From Mycolicibacterium neoaurum (GTDB taxonomy: Bacteria; Actinomycetota; Actinomycetes; Mycobacteriales; Mycobacteriaceae), in contig NZ_JAQIIX010000002.1 of the NCBI RefSeq assembly GCF_036946495.1, positions 1-64,000 of the forward strand: a stretch of 64,000 nt of DNA, written 5' to 3'. Positions 1-7,328 of this stretch are shown piece by piece. The translations under genes were made by a program, and so were the position numbers. Every line of letters starts with the position of its first letter. Position 1 is the stretch's first letter. The notes beneath the pieces were generated by a model, which was given only the letters and a program-made list of their open reading frames with translations, made no database searches and was not told the DNA's origin.

Positions 1-83
1 CCCTTGGCGGGAGTCTTGCGGCGTCCGGGCCCGAAGTAGGCCGGGATGTCGTCGCGGTCGTCGTCGAGCGGTTCAGCTGGCAT
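1..83 (-). CDS. Possible start of next phage gene (partial)
   Basis: An ATG at 83 opens a frame beginning MPAEPLDDDRDDIPAYFGPG, whose acidic, plausible composition contrasts with the Ser/Thr-rich reading of the overlapping gene. It runs off the left edge after about 27 codons. If real, it overlaps the upstream gene by more than 80 bases, or the upstream gene is itself frameshifted. No family can be recognised from so short a stretch. Confidence 0.3.
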   Translation of the reverse strand, partial: MPAEPLDDDRDDIPAYFGPGRRKTPAK

Positions 84-412
84 GTTCGATCCGCGGGGAC
101 GTTCGGGTGCTCGCATTGGGCGACGGCGTGATTGCCCTGGGCATCGAAGACGTCGATCCGGCCCTGGAGGTCACACTCACCACAGGCTGCGATGCGCCGA
201 CGGCGGTCCCTCCGCTCTCGGTCCTGCGCCGCGGCGATCGCGACGTCGGCGGCAGCCTGGTCCTCGCGCCATGCCTCGTAGGCGGTGCGGGCATTGCCGC
301 AATCGGGGCACCGGTTGCGCGTGCCCCTCGGGTGGGCGTCGCAGAATCTCGATGGAGGCCGATCGGTGTGTGGTGTCCGCGAGCAGCTCGGCTGGTGACG
401 TACCCGACTCAC
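1..412 (-). CDS. Phage zinc-knuckle protein, partial (3' end beyond window)
   Basis: I chose a GTG start at 412, which overlaps the TGA of the upstream HTH gene (GTGA), the same coupling used throughout this operon. The frame is open to the window edge, at least 137 residues. Residues 24-38 hold a Cys/His cluster ending in CPDCGNAR, followed by a charged helical stretch and a second cluster, CGECDLQGR, near residue 75, so it is probably zinc binding. In related phages similar proteins follow the HTH replication-type gene. The last 27 residues before the edge are low-complexity and less convincing, because another frame looks coding there. Function unknown. Confidence 0.6.
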   Translation of the reverse strand, partial: MSRVRHQPSCSRTPHTDRPPSRFCDAHPRGTRNRCPDCGNARTAYEAWREDQAAADVAIAAAQDRERRDRRRRIAACGECDLQGRIDVFDAQGNHAVAQCEHPNVPADRTCQLNRSTTTATTSRPTSGPDAARLPPR

Positions 413-873
413 TCACCAACAGTTGGGTGATTGGAGGGTGCAGGGAGGGTGGGAGGAACCGCCGTTCCGGTGGTGGCGACGTGGCCGTTCCGGTGGTGGC
501 GCGTGACTGTTCCGGTGGTGCCCGTTTCCACCGGAACCGTTGTTCCGGTGGTGTTTTCATTCACAGGAACCGTGGTTCCGGTGGTGGCGTTATCCACAGG
601 AACCGCTGTTCCTGTGGTGGCGGGCATCGCGAGGCGGTAGACCGCGGCGCGTCCGGCCTTCGGGTTCTCCAGTGCGGTGCGCACAATGAGTCCGAGATCG
701 CGGCCACGCTTCATCGCATCGCGCACCGCCCTGGGCGTGAGTCCTGTGTCCGCAGCGAGGTTTTCCTCGCCCGGGTAGGCATTGGTGCCGTCGCGGTAGT
801 CCGCGTAAAGCTCCAGGGCGATGAGAACGGTCTTCTGGGCCCCGGTGAGTACCGATCGGTCGTAGCGGAGCAC
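409..873 (-). CDS. Winged-helix/HTH phage protein with repeat-encoded tail
   Basis: This 154-residue protein starts at a GTG, the first start codon after an in-frame TGA at 907-909. Residues 8-80 form a winged helix-turn-helix of the kind found in plasmid and phage replication initiators (AADTGLTPRAVRDAMKRGRD, then a GLI wing). Residues 85-140 are a low-complexity tail of repeated TTGTxVPV units. The DNA for the tail is an array of regularly spaced palindromes (464-617). A DNA-binding protein whose own gene contains an iteron-like array recalls lambda O. A replication-initiation or operon-regulatory role is inference; no catalytic motif is present. Confidence 0.75.
   Translation of the reverse strand: MLRYDRSVLTGAQKTVLIALELYADYRDGTNAYPGEENLAADTGLTPRAVRDAMKRGRDLGLIVRTALENPKAGRAAVYRLAMPATTGTAVPVDNATTGTTVPVNENTTGTTVPVETGTTGTVTRHHRNGHVATTGTAVPPTLPAPSNHPTVGE
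464..617. repeat. Palindromic iteron-like array inside HTH gene
   Basis: Three 24-bp palindromes with 10-bp arms and a 4-bp centre (arm CCACCGGAAC or CCACAGGAAC) lie at 528-551, 561-584 and 594-617, exactly 33 bp apart. Two are perfect and the middle one has one mismatch. Three further single arms (GTTCCGGTGG) follow at 464-473, 487-496 and 509-518, about 22-23 bp apart. All face the same groove, within the coding sequence for the repeated TTGTxVPV tail. The spacing is close to whole helical turns, as in origin iterons or multi-operator arrays. Function is not proven. Confidence 0.8.
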
Positions 874-906
874 GAGGGCGCACCCACCGGCGGCGTTGCT
901 CGGGGT

Positions 907-1119
907 TCATGACGTGGAGACCTCCTGGATCCCGCCGGCCACTCGCCGGCATCTGTATTCGATTTCGCCGCAGGACTTCCAGTACTCCAGCGTGTTGACC
1001 ACCGCGGCGAAGTCAGCCGCCGTGAGGGTCGTCGGTGGATCCGACCGTTCGCCATGTGACGAACTCGCAAACCGCCAGCCGTGCGGATCGGTCTTCCTTA
1101 CGGCCCACACCGCCCTCAC
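907..1119 (-). CDS. Small phage protein, unknown
   Basis: A 70-residue ORF with a GTG start at 1119 and a TGA at 907-909. The middle contains TLTAADFAAVVNTLEYWKSC followed by a Cys/Arg-rich segment; residue use is more natural than in the other frames. I recognise no family. The preceding gene ends 54 bases upstream, so it sits in the operon but is not overlap-coupled. Confidence 0.5.
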   Translation of the reverse strand: MRAVWAVRKTDPHGWRFASSSHGERSDPPTTLTAADFAAVVNTLEYWKSCGEIEYRCRRVAGGIQEVSTS

Positions 1120-1173
1120 CGAAAAAGGGCGAATGCCTTGCGTTTCAACGCCGGCGATGGCTTCTCCACCGCG

Positions 1174-1393
1174 CTACCTCGACCCGGTCGCGGCCCTGTG
1201 GCCCATGGCGGCATCGTTGAGTCGGGCGAGCTTGTCCCGGGTCATCGTGATGATGTCGTCGCGGGGCGTCCAGGGCGAGCGCTTTGGGGCGGGTGTGCAG
1301 GTCGGGAAATTGCTTGACGCGGCCGATGAACTTTCCGTCGCCGGTGCGTGTGGTGTAGTACTCGCAGTCGTCGAGTCGCGGGATTCGGGACAT
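1174..1393 (-). pseudogene. HicB-like small protein, apparent frameshift
   Basis: The ATG at 1393 follows AGGAG ten bases upstream and begins MSRIPRLDDCEYYTTRTGDG, then reads FIGRVKQFPDLHTRP, which resembles the HicB-type fold (a Phe-Pro-Asp-Leu strand before a helix). Around 1265 the natural continuation (DDIITMTRDKLARLNDAAMG, stop at 1174) lies one frame over. The unshifted frame instead gives His/Arg-rich nonsense ending at 1145. Skipping one base, or restoring two, joins the halves. Either the gene is broken or translation shifts there. The HicB link is a weak structural impression. Confidence 0.5.
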
Positions 1394-1416
1394 GTTGCGC
1401 GATCTCCTATTTCGAC

Positions 1417-1543
1417 TCAGTGGATTGCGGGCACTTGGGGGTGGTGACCTTGTGTCGGGGGGTGCCATCCGCAGTCCCCACAGCGGCCGAATGACTTGAC
1501 CCTGCGCCTCGGAAAACAGCACGCGAATCTTCGGGTCGGTCAC
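1417..1543 (-). pseudogene. Small zinc-knuckle protein, apparent frameshift
   Basis: A GTG at 1543 overlaps the upstream TGA (GTGA) and starts VTDPKIRVLFSEAQG. The convincing downstream part, GRCGDCGWHPPTQGHHPQVP with a CxxC and several His, lies one frame over and stops at 1417-1419, with no start codon of its own. The shift has the same sense as the neighbouring broken genes. Left unshifted, the frame simply runs on into the HicB-like gene. Function unknown; perhaps zinc binding. Confidence 0.35.
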
Positions 1544-1764
1544 AGGTTGCCCCGCATACGCGCGACTCGGTACGCACGCCGAGTGCCGTCGTCACGCTTC
1601 TCGATCTCTTCGGCGGTCATCGGTCGGCCTTCGGGCTGGTGCCGGAGGATCGGGCCGAAGGCGTCAACGCACCCTTGACAGGGCAATCCCCAGCCGCCCA
1701 CAGGTTGGTCACAGCCCGGCAGAACGCATGTCGGGAGCGCGAGCTGGTGCACGGTCGCCGTCAT
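1540..1764 (-). CDS. Small Cys-rich phage protein
   Basis: This 74-residue protein has an ATG at 1764 that overlaps the TGA of the upstream gene (ATGA) and a stop that overlaps the next GTG. Four cysteines in CVLPGCDQP and LPCQGCVDAF suggest a zinc knuckle, followed by a charged C-terminus (MTAEEIEKRDDGTRRAYRVA). Such CxxxxC/CxxC miniproteins are common in early regions of actinobacteriophages. Function unknown. The same frame is open upstream, so a fused reading with the preceding gene is formally possible. Confidence 0.6.
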   Translation of the reverse strand: MTATVHQLALPTCVLPGCDQPVGGWGLPCQGCVDAFGPILRHQPEGRPMTAEEIEKRDDGTRRAYRVARMRGNL

Positions 1765-2514
1765 GCGATCCGCTCCCGGCCGCCGACACCTACCAGCAGC
1801 GCGACGTTGGTCCGCTGTTCGGCATCGAGTCGGTCCCAGAAGTCGAGCAAGCGGTCGGCGAGCAGCAGGGCTGAATACCGCCCGTTTCGGGTTAGTGACC
1901 CATTGCTCCCGTGGGAACTGCAATTCCCGTCGAGGGTGGGCGGTGACGGTGGCCACCACGGGGATCGCTGGCTCGTCTTTCAACAGTTCTGCCCAGTCGG
2001 TCTCTGGGTCGACAACACCGCTGAACCATGCGGAGGGGTCGAATGGGTCGTCGACCAGCGGCCAGTCGGCGTTGCATCGGTCGACGAAGCGCTCGATGAC
2101 CCGCCGTTCCAGTGCGGTCAGCCTGTCCTCGAAGGTCACGACACGACCCCCCATCCACTCCAGGTATTCGTCAGAGAGGAGGAATCCCTTGGCCCAGTTC
2201 GCGCGTGATGTCAAAGACACCCGGCATACGCCGGTCCAGCGTGCCCACGAGATCGATCGGACGACCCACTCGACCTCTGCTGTGGAGGCCACGGCGAGCA
2301 TGGCCTGTTCACGGTGCGGCTTGAGGTGGATCGCGATTGGGTGATCGGGTGGAACGGTGAACTGGGCGTATCCGTCCCGTTGTTCCCAGTCCTCGACGTA
2401 GAAGGCTCCCTCGTAGCTGGGATGGGGCAGCACTCGGACGATGGTTCGTCGCGGTCCGTCCTGGGTCAGCGCGGAGGTGATCGCCGCGGCGGCCGTCGTT
2501 GTCGCAGCGGTCAT
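1761..2514 (-). pseudogene. Phage protein of unknown function, frameshift near 3' end
   Basis: The ATG at 2514 overlaps the stop of the upstream HTH gene and starts MTAATTTAAAAITSALTQDG. About 200 residues follow, including aromatic-rich segments (YVEDWEQRDGYAQFTVPPDH, then WARWTGVCRVSLTSRANWAKG). Near 1885 the frame turns Arg-rich, whereas the frame one base over reads naturally (ALLLADRLLDFWDRLDAEQR, VALLVGVGGRERIA) to a TGA at 1761 that overlaps the next ATG. The arrangement implies a 1-nt insertion or 2-nt deletion near 1885. I recognise no family. Confidence 0.6.
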
Positions 2515-2808
2515 GACGCGGCCCGGCCGAATCGTTGTTGTGCGGCTTGTCGGGTGGTGCCGAGCCGGGTGGCGATCTCGGCCCACGAGTAGCCGGCGTC
2601 GCGGAGGCCGTCCACCGACTTGGCGATCGCGTCGTCGACCTCGCCGGCGAGGGCCAGGAGCTCGGGCAGCGCCTCGACGTCGCCGTCACCGACGCGGCGG
2701 GCGTAGGCCCGCACGATCCGGCGGGGTGAACGCGGCGAACTCCGATGTCTCGGTTACCCGACCTGCACGTTTAGGTGTCAAGGCGTCCTTGACGGTGTTT
2801 TCGTCCAT
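2511..2808 (-). pseudogene. HTH protein of TRQAAQQR type, apparent frameshift
   Basis: The ATG at 2808 overlaps the upstream stop and opens MDENTVKDALTPKRAGRVTE, then EFAAFTPPD, ending after 40 codons at 2686. One frame over, the natural continuation IVRAYARRVGDGD leads into an HTH, GYSWAEIATRLGTTRQAAQQ, ending at 2511. Known mycobacterial phage proteins of this type run these parts together. The sequence at the junction would fit loss of one copy of a GATCG pair. Alternatively, the second part starts at a GTG at 2714. It is probably a DNA-binding regulator. Confidence 0.6.
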
Positions 2809-3188
2809 CAGATGGTCCCGAATAGTCCGAACTCGGGAAGGCACGGCAGGCCGTCAGCGCGGCCCCACAGATGCAGGGCGTTCTGGTGGGTGTTGACGTG
2901 TTGGGCGGCGGGTGCGAAGACCTGGTAGGCGTAGCCGTCGCCGAACGCGGCGCGGTGCAGTCGGCCGAGCTCGTCGTAGGTGGGCAGCGTGTCGTTGTGG
3001 GCGATGCTGGCGTGGATGTACATGACGGCGTCGAGTCGGTCGGCGGTGACGATGATGCTGCTCGTGCCGTTGGTGTGGAGCATCTTCCAGCCGTCGGGCC
3101 CGAACTCGCGGGGTGCGTGCCAGTCGTGCCGGCCCATCACTTTGGGCAGCCGCAGAGGCGGCACCGTGGTCGGGATGATTGTGGCCAT
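2808..3188 (-). CDS. DUF7694-like phage protein
   Basis: A 126-residue protein; the ATG at 3188 overlaps the stop of the exoribonuclease gene (TGATG), which fixes the start. Features are a Pro-rich N-terminus, GRHDWHAPREFGPDGWKML, then MYIHASIAHNDTLPTYDELG, AFGDGYAYQVFAPAAQHVN and a NALHLWGR end. This pattern matches the small DUF7694 proteins I know from mycobacteriophages. The biochemical role is unknown. Its fixed pairing with a DEDDh nuclease suggests a shared early-infection role, which is inference. Confidence 0.72.
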   Translation of the reverse strand: MATIIPTTVPPLRLPKVMGRHDWHAPREFGPDGWKMLHTNGTSSIIVTADRLDAVMYIHASIAHNDTLPTYDELGRLHRAAFGDGYAYQVFAPAAQHVNTHQNALHLWGRADGLPCLPEFGLFGTI

Positions 3189-3784
3189 CAGGGCTCCGAC
3201 CGCATGACGCTGAGCATGGCCATGTTCCACTGCGCGTCGGCCAGTGCGTTGTGGGCGTTCTCCGGCTGTGGGACAGCGGACTCGGGGATGCCCAGGCGAT
3301 CCATCTCTTGCTTGAGATCGTGGGTGTACATCGGCATGCCTTTGGGCAGCTGCATCATCGACCCCCACAGCTGAGCCAGAGCGACGTGGTCATAGGCGCC
3401 GAAGTAGGCCCACAGTTCCGGGTGGTACATCGAGGCGCCTACGGGGATGCTGGTGTCGACTCCGGCGAGCATGAAGTCGCGGACCTCGTTGGCGATGACC
3501 CACTTCGGTTTGACCCGTATGGAGCCGCGATCGAGGCAACCGTCCTGGGTGACCTCGTTGCGGATATTGTCCCCGGATCCGACCAGGCCGGTTTTCAGGC
3601 CGCGCACCGGCAGGTGGCGCCACACGTTGTTGACCAACCACTTGTTGCGCAGGATCCGGTCGACGGGCATGTCGGCGTTGACGGCGTAGTACTCCCGGCC
3701 GTCGGCACACACGATGCCGATCGAGATCAGCTCGATGGTGTGGCCGTCCTCCAGGAACTCGGTGTCGTAGCAGTAGACGGTCAT
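3188..3784 (-). CDS. DEDDh 3'-5' exoribonuclease (Rv2179c-like)
   Basis: This 198-residue protein has the Exo I motif at the N-terminus (YDTEFLEDG, Asp and Glu as metal ligands), a central Asp in AYDHVALAQLWG, and the Exo III block NAHNALADAQWN supplying His and Asp. That set defines a DEDDh exonuclease and resembles Rv2179c-type 3'-5' exoribonucleases found in mycobacteriophages. It probably trims single-stranded RNA 3' ends, with two metal ions. The start at 3784 overlaps the stop of the preceding gene by four bases, so expression is coupled. Confidence 0.82.
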   Translation of the reverse strand: MTVYCYDTEFLEDGHTIELISIGIVCADGREYYAVNADMPVDRILRNKWLVNNVWRHLPVRGLKTGLVGSGDNIRNEVTQDGCLDRGSIRVKPKWVIANEVRDFMLAGVDTSIPVGASMYHPELWAYFGAYDHVALAQLWGSMMQLPKGMPMYTHDLKQEMDRLGIPESAVPQPENAHNALADAQWNMAMLSVMRSEP

Positions 3785-4512
3785 GAGAAGTCCCCCAAGG
3801 GATTCGAGGTGGGGATGCCGTGCAGGGTCAGCGGCCTACCGGCTGCGAGCTCTTGGCTCCACTGGTAGACCCATTCGCCGAACTCGCCGCATTCCCACGC
3901 GCCCACGAGGTCGCGGGCGGCAGCGTCAGCGACGGTCGGGTCGATCGCGCGGAGCACGCCGAGCACGTAGATGAATCCGTATGCCTCGCAGGCGTAGGCG
4001 ATGCTGGCCACGTACAGCTCTTTGCTGTCCTCCCATTTGATGTCGCGTCGGCGTTTCTCGGTGTCGAAGAAGCTGTCGATGTGTTCGCGCAGCAAGGTTG
4101 CGGCTGGGGCGGCTTGGCGGGCGGCGAGCATTTCGTCGCTGTCGCCTGAGAAGCCGATGGGCATGCCACTGTCTTCGGCCATCTCCCATTCGCGGATGAC
4201 AGCCTTAATCTTGTCCAGTTCGATCTGGTTGGCGTCACCGCGAAAGTGATTGGGGTCTTTGAAGTCCCATCGGAACGGGGCCAGCTTTGTGGCGAGCTCG
4301 TCGAGGCGGCGGCAGCTGCCGTTGGATACCGTGCGTCCGGTGGGGGCGTGTGTCAGCTGCAGGTAGCCGTCACCGAATGTGACGGCGTTGTCGTTGCCGA
4401 CGTGCATCGCGGGTGTGATGACGAGCTCGCGGACATCGGTTCGCAGGGCTGACACCTGAACGCTGAGTCCGCCACGCAGTTGCAGCGTTTCGATGGTGAG
4501 TTCTTTGGCCAC
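3781..4512 (-). CDS. Phage protein, unknown
   Basis: 243 residues, starting MAKELTIETLQLRGGLSVQV. The N-terminal 70 residues look like a beta-rich domain, followed by a helical region with WEMAEDSGMPIGFSGDSDEM and an acidic, aromatic C-terminus (GAWECGEFGEWVYQWSQELA). There is no signal peptide or membrane segment and no recognisable catalytic motif. It starts 34 bases after the ParB-like gene and overlaps the exoribonuclease start, so it belongs to the same early operon. Confidence 0.65.
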   Translation of the reverse strand: MAKELTIETLQLRGGLSVQVSALRTDVRELVITPAMHVGNDNAVTFGDGYLQLTHAPTGRTVSNGSCRRLDELATKLAPFRWDFKDPNHFRGDANQIELDKIKAVIREWEMAEDSGMPIGFSGDSDEMLAARQAAPAATLLREHIDSFFDTEKRRRDIKWEDSKELYVASIAYACEAYGFIYVLGVLRAIDPTVADAAARDLVGAWECGEFGEWVYQWSQELAAGRPLTLHGIPTSNPLGDFS

Positions 4513-4546
4513 TTGGGATCTCCTGTATCTCTTGGCCGGATCTGTC

Positions 4547-5743
4547 TTAGGAAAGTTCGACGCCGAGTTCGGCGGCGATGCGTCGGACGGTGCGTTCGGG
4601 GATGCTGAGCGCGTCGGCGACTTCGGCGACGGTGCGGCCTTCCATCTCTGCGATGGCCGCGTCGTAGTCGCCGCCGGCCCACGCTGGGGGTGGTGTGCCC
4701 GTGGGCACCGTGATGGATGCAGGTGCGGCGGGGCTCCCGATCGCGTCGAGTGCCGGCGCGGAGGGCGTCGGGTGTGGGACTGGTGGGGTCGGATCGTTGG
4801 GTAGCGCCGGGATGATGTACGTGCCGGGGCCGGTGACTTCCCAGGCCGGGTAGACCTCTTGCGCGTCCTCGGCGCGGGCCTCGAAGATGACCGGGGTGTC
4901 GCTGCCCCAGGTGTGCGGTTTGTCTTTCGGTGCGGCCGGCAGTGCGCCTTTCCAGCTGGCGGGCCAGGTGAGTGCGGGGCGGCGGCGGTGCTGGTTGGCG
5001 ATCGCGATCGCGGTCAGCTTGGCGATGGATCCGACGGTGCCGGCGTCTCGCAGGGTTTGGGCCTGGAGGCGGATCCGGGCCGGCGGTAGCTCGCTGAGTC
5101 CGCGGAGCAGCGTGTCGGCGTCGAGACGGTCGGCGAAGGTGTAGAGCACCATGGCCATGCCGTGCACGATCGGGGCCTCGTAGGCGGTGCGCTGGTGGCC
5201 CCAGGCGGATCGGAGCATGGTGAGGGTGGAGCGCAGCAGGTCGATCCCGCCGGCGGATGCAGTGATTTTCTCCAGGGTGGAGATGCAGCACAGGGTGCCG
5301 TCTTTGGATGCGCGCTCGCCGACGTCGAAGCCGAGCTCGGTGGCGGTCTGCTCGATCGAGAGCACGAGCGGGTCACCGGAGGCGCGGCGGGCGCGCCAGT
5401 GGTCCCAGGGTGAGGTCTGTTTGCGTTGGCGGTTGAGCTTGTCGAACAGGGCGGCCTCTTCGGCGAGGGTGAGGCCGGTGTGGACGTTGGCGACCAGCGT
5501 GGGTGGTTGGGCGAGGCACTTGGCAGCAGCCCAGCGGTGCTGTCCGTCGAGGACGGCATAGCGCGGGGTGTGGTCCTCGCCGCGGTCAGAGATTTCGAGG
5601 ATGCCGGCCAGGCGGCGGTCCCAAGTGCCGGCCATCTTGCGGGCGCGGGCGATATCGCAGATCCGTTGGTATGTCGGGTCGGCGAAGATCTCGGTGACGT
5701 TCACCGCGGTGACGTAGACATCCACCGTGTCTAGCGCGGCCAT
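4547..5743 (-). CDS. ParB-like nuclease-domain phage protein
   Basis: 398 residues from an ATG at 5743 that overlaps the upstream stop (TGATG); a longer in-frame start at 5803 is unlikely. Residues 20-70 contain a ParB/Srx-like core with YAVLDGQHRWAAAKCL, as in the DUF6551-type ParB-like proteins of actinophages. The middle is helical, and residues 310-360 are a Pro-rich linker. The last 45 residues form an HTH (GRTVAEVADALSIPERTVRR). DNA binding in phage replication or regulation is inferred; no partition operon is present. Confidence 0.75.
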   Translation of the reverse strand: MAALDTVDVYVTAVNVTEIFADPTYQRICDIARARKMAGTWDRRLAGILEISDRGEDHTPRYAVLDGQHRWAAAKCLAQPPTLVANVHTGLTLAEEAALFDKLNRQRKQTSPWDHWRARRASGDPLVLSIEQTATELGFDVGERASKDGTLCCISTLEKITASAGGIDLLRSTLTMLRSAWGHQRTAYEAPIVHGMAMVLYTFADRLDADTLLRGLSELPPARIRLQAQTLRDAGTVGSIAKLTAIAIANQHRRRPALTWPASWKGALPAAPKDKPHTWGSDTPVIFEARAEDAQEVYPAWEVTGPGTYIIPALPNDPTPPVPHPTPSAPALDAIGSPAAPASITVPTGTPPPAWAGGDYDAAIAEMEGRTVAEVADALSIPERTVRRIAAELGVELS

Positions 5744-6372
5744 CAGAGCAACAACCTGGTGACGGGAAACACTCGGTCCGCTTGCTCTTTGGTTCCGAGC
5801 CAAGGCTTTTCGACCAGTTTGAATCGATCGTGGTTCTCGTCATCGAACTTGGCCCACAGGTGGTCGATGGGTAGGTCTAGGCGTAGTACTTCGTCCTCGT
5901 CCAGGGTGTGGGTGAGCCATCGGTTGATCTCGCCGATGAATTCGGCAGCGGGGACGTGGCCGTGCACCCAGAAGATGTCGCCGGATTCGTCCTCGATGAT
6001 TTTGAAGGTGACGGCGGTGCCATCAGGGTCCTGATCGGCGGTGATGAACGCATCCGCGGCGGTCAGGCAGTTCGGCGTTGGGCTGCCACCACTCCTGTCG
6101 CTTTCGACGGCGACAACCTCGCTTGTGTGCACGAGCTGCCCGTACGGGCCGATCTTCCCGTACAGAACCTCGTTGTCGATGGGCAGCGGATCGGTGCGCA
6201 TACCGGCCCGGATCGCATATTGCAACGCGGCCGGGTTGCCTTCGGCGTACATCCACGATCCGCCGGTGACTCGGTCCCAGTAGTCCTCGACGTGGTAGTC
6301 CTGCTCGCCCTTGCCGAGGTCGACAGTGACGGTCTTCCCAGAGAGCGGGGACGGTTCAGGGTGGATGGCCAT
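5743..6372 (-). CDS. Phage protein, unknown
   Basis: 209 residues from an ATG at 6372 (MAIHPEPSPLSGKTVTVDLG). The N-terminal part, with KGEQDYHVEDYWDRVTGGSW and LYGKIGPYGQLVHTSEVVAV, recalls small mycobacteriophage proteins that bind or modify ligands, but I cannot name a family. The C-terminal half has FWVHGHVPAAEFIGEINRWL and many acidic and aromatic residues. No signal or membrane segment. Its stop overlaps the ParB-like gene start. Confidence 0.65.
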   Translation of the reverse strand: MAIHPEPSPLSGKTVTVDLGKGEQDYHVEDYWDRVTGGSWMYAEGNPAALQYAIRAGMRTDPLPIDNEVLYGKIGPYGQLVHTSEVVAVESDRSGGSPTPNCLTAADAFITADQDPDGTAVTFKIIEDESGDIFWVHGHVPAAEFIGEINRWLTHTLDEDEVLRLDLPIDHLWAKFDDENHDRFKLVEKPWLGTKEQADRVFPVTRLLL

Positions 6373-6373
6373 A

Positions 6374-6610
6374 TCAATTGCCTCCAAACAGGTTCCGGAA
6401 GATGCTGAAACCGGGGTCCTCACGTCCTCCCCTGGTATCGACGTAGACGTCGACGCCTTGGACTACGAGGCGCTCGCCGGCGCGTTCGCCGCGTCCGTCG
6501 CGCCGGCGGGCGTTGATGTAGCCGACGGCGACGAGGTCGGGCATGCCTGTGGTGAGGTGGTTCTCGTGCTCGGTGAAGACGAGGCCGCGGTTGAGGGTGT
6601 TGGTTGTCAT
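6374..6610 (-). CDS. Small phage protein, unknown
   Basis: 78 residues, ATG at 6610 overlapping the upstream stop (ATGA). The sequence MTTNTLNRGLVFTEHENHLT continues into a basic middle (ARRRDGRGERAG) and a beta-like segment, LVVQGVDVYVDTRGG, then a Phe-rich end. The composition suggests a small beta-barrel with a nucleic-acid-facing basic loop, but that is impression only. The next gene starts two bases after its stop. Confidence 0.55.
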   Translation of the reverse strand: MTTNTLNRGLVFTEHENHLTTGMPDLVAVGYINARRRDGRGERAGERLVVQGVDVYVDTRGGREDPGFSIFRNLFGGN

Positions 6611-6972
6611 TCGGGTGCTCCGTGGATGTTGGTGTCCCAGATCGGACGGTGGTCGGGGTGACGGGACGCCCAGGCGGGTTGCTGGCCGCCGCGGATGACG
6701 GTGCGGCCCTGGGCGGGCTTGTAGGCGAGCTCGGTGGTGATCGGTGCGGGGGTGATGACGCGTTCGACGCCGTAGGGCGGTGTGATCCGCCACATCCTGG
6801 TGACGGGCGGGTCGGTGGGGGTCTCGATCGACTTGGCCAGTCCCCATGCGATGGAGGCCAGGGAGGCAGCGATCGCGCCGCCGGCGGCCCAGGTGAACTG
6901 GTCGGCGGCGAGGGCGGCAATGGTGACGCCGAGGGCGATCGCGGTGAGGACGGCGAAGATGCGGGCGGTCAT
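6607..6972 (-). CDS. Small phage membrane protein
   Basis: 121 residues from an ATG at 6972 that overlaps the upstream stop. The first 50 residues are two closely spaced hydrophobic helices (IFAVLTAIALGVTIAALAA and AAGGAIAASLASIAWGLA), a helical hairpin in the membrane. The rest is hydrophilic, with several Trp and Pro (MWRITPPYGVERVITPAPIT). Small two-helix proteins of this type occur in temperate mycobacteriophages, some acting in superinfection exclusion; that role is not shown here. Confidence 0.62.
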   Translation of the reverse strand: MTARIFAVLTAIALGVTIAALAADQFTWAAGGAIAASLASIAWGLAKSIETPTDPPVTRMWRITPPYGVERVITPAPITTELAYKPAQGRTVIRGGQQPAWASRHPDHRPIWDTNIHGAPE

Positions 6973-7259
6973 GCGACGACTCGCAAGGCGGGGCGGCGGC
7001 GGTGCCAGGCTGGGCGTTCGCGGTGGGGTCGCCGCCGGATATGGGTGGGAATCTCGGGGACGTAGGGTTCGGCGATCGTGAACGGTTCGCGGCTGGCCGG
7101 GCACACGGCGAGGTCGACCGAGTCGAAGTGCAGGGCGATGTAGCCGTACGTGGCGCGTTCGACGTCTTTCCAGCAGACCGGGCAGCGGTACGCGCATTGC
7201 GTTTCCGGTTCCGCCTCCGCCTTTTTCTGTCGGGGTCTGGTTATGGTGGCTGCGCTCAC
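6969..7259 (-). CDS. Zinc-finger phage protein
   Basis: 96 residues. The GTG at 7259 is chosen because AGGAG lies eight bases upstream and longer readings become Arg/Pro nonsense. Residues 22-57 hold CAYRCPVCWKDVERATYGYI, a His and a later Cys (DLAVCPASREPF), consistent with a single zinc ribbon or C2HC finger. The C-terminus is strongly basic (HIRRRPHRERPAWHRRRPA), suggesting nucleic-acid contact. It overlaps the next gene start by four bases. Confidence 0.6.
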   Translation of the reverse strand: MSAATITRPRQKKAEAEPETQCAYRCPVCWKDVERATYGYIALHFDSVDLAVCPASREPFTIAEPYVPEIPTHIRRRPHRERPAWHRRRPALRVVA

Positions 7260-7294
7260 TGCGACCTCTCCTGGTGGTTGGTTGTGGTGGGTCA

Positions 7295-7325
7295 GGCCGC
7301 CGCCCCGGGACAGGGGGTGGCGGCC
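7295..7325 (-). terminator. GC-rich hairpin between two phage genes
   Basis: An inverted repeat (GGCCGCC-CCCC pairing with GGGG-GGCGGCC, each arm with one unpaired base) lies in the only gap of the upper operon, between the stop at 7329 and the GTG at 7259. There is no T-tract. It could attenuate or terminate leftward transcription, or merely process the RNA. Confidence 0.4.
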
Positions 7326-7328
7326 CAC

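Noticed and set aside
46..912. Long + strand ORF of 288 codons over the prophage left end
   Set aside because: It is antisense to the HTH gene and its repeat array; the Arg/Gly-rich residues reflect GC bias, and the minus-strand frames have coupled starts and stops.
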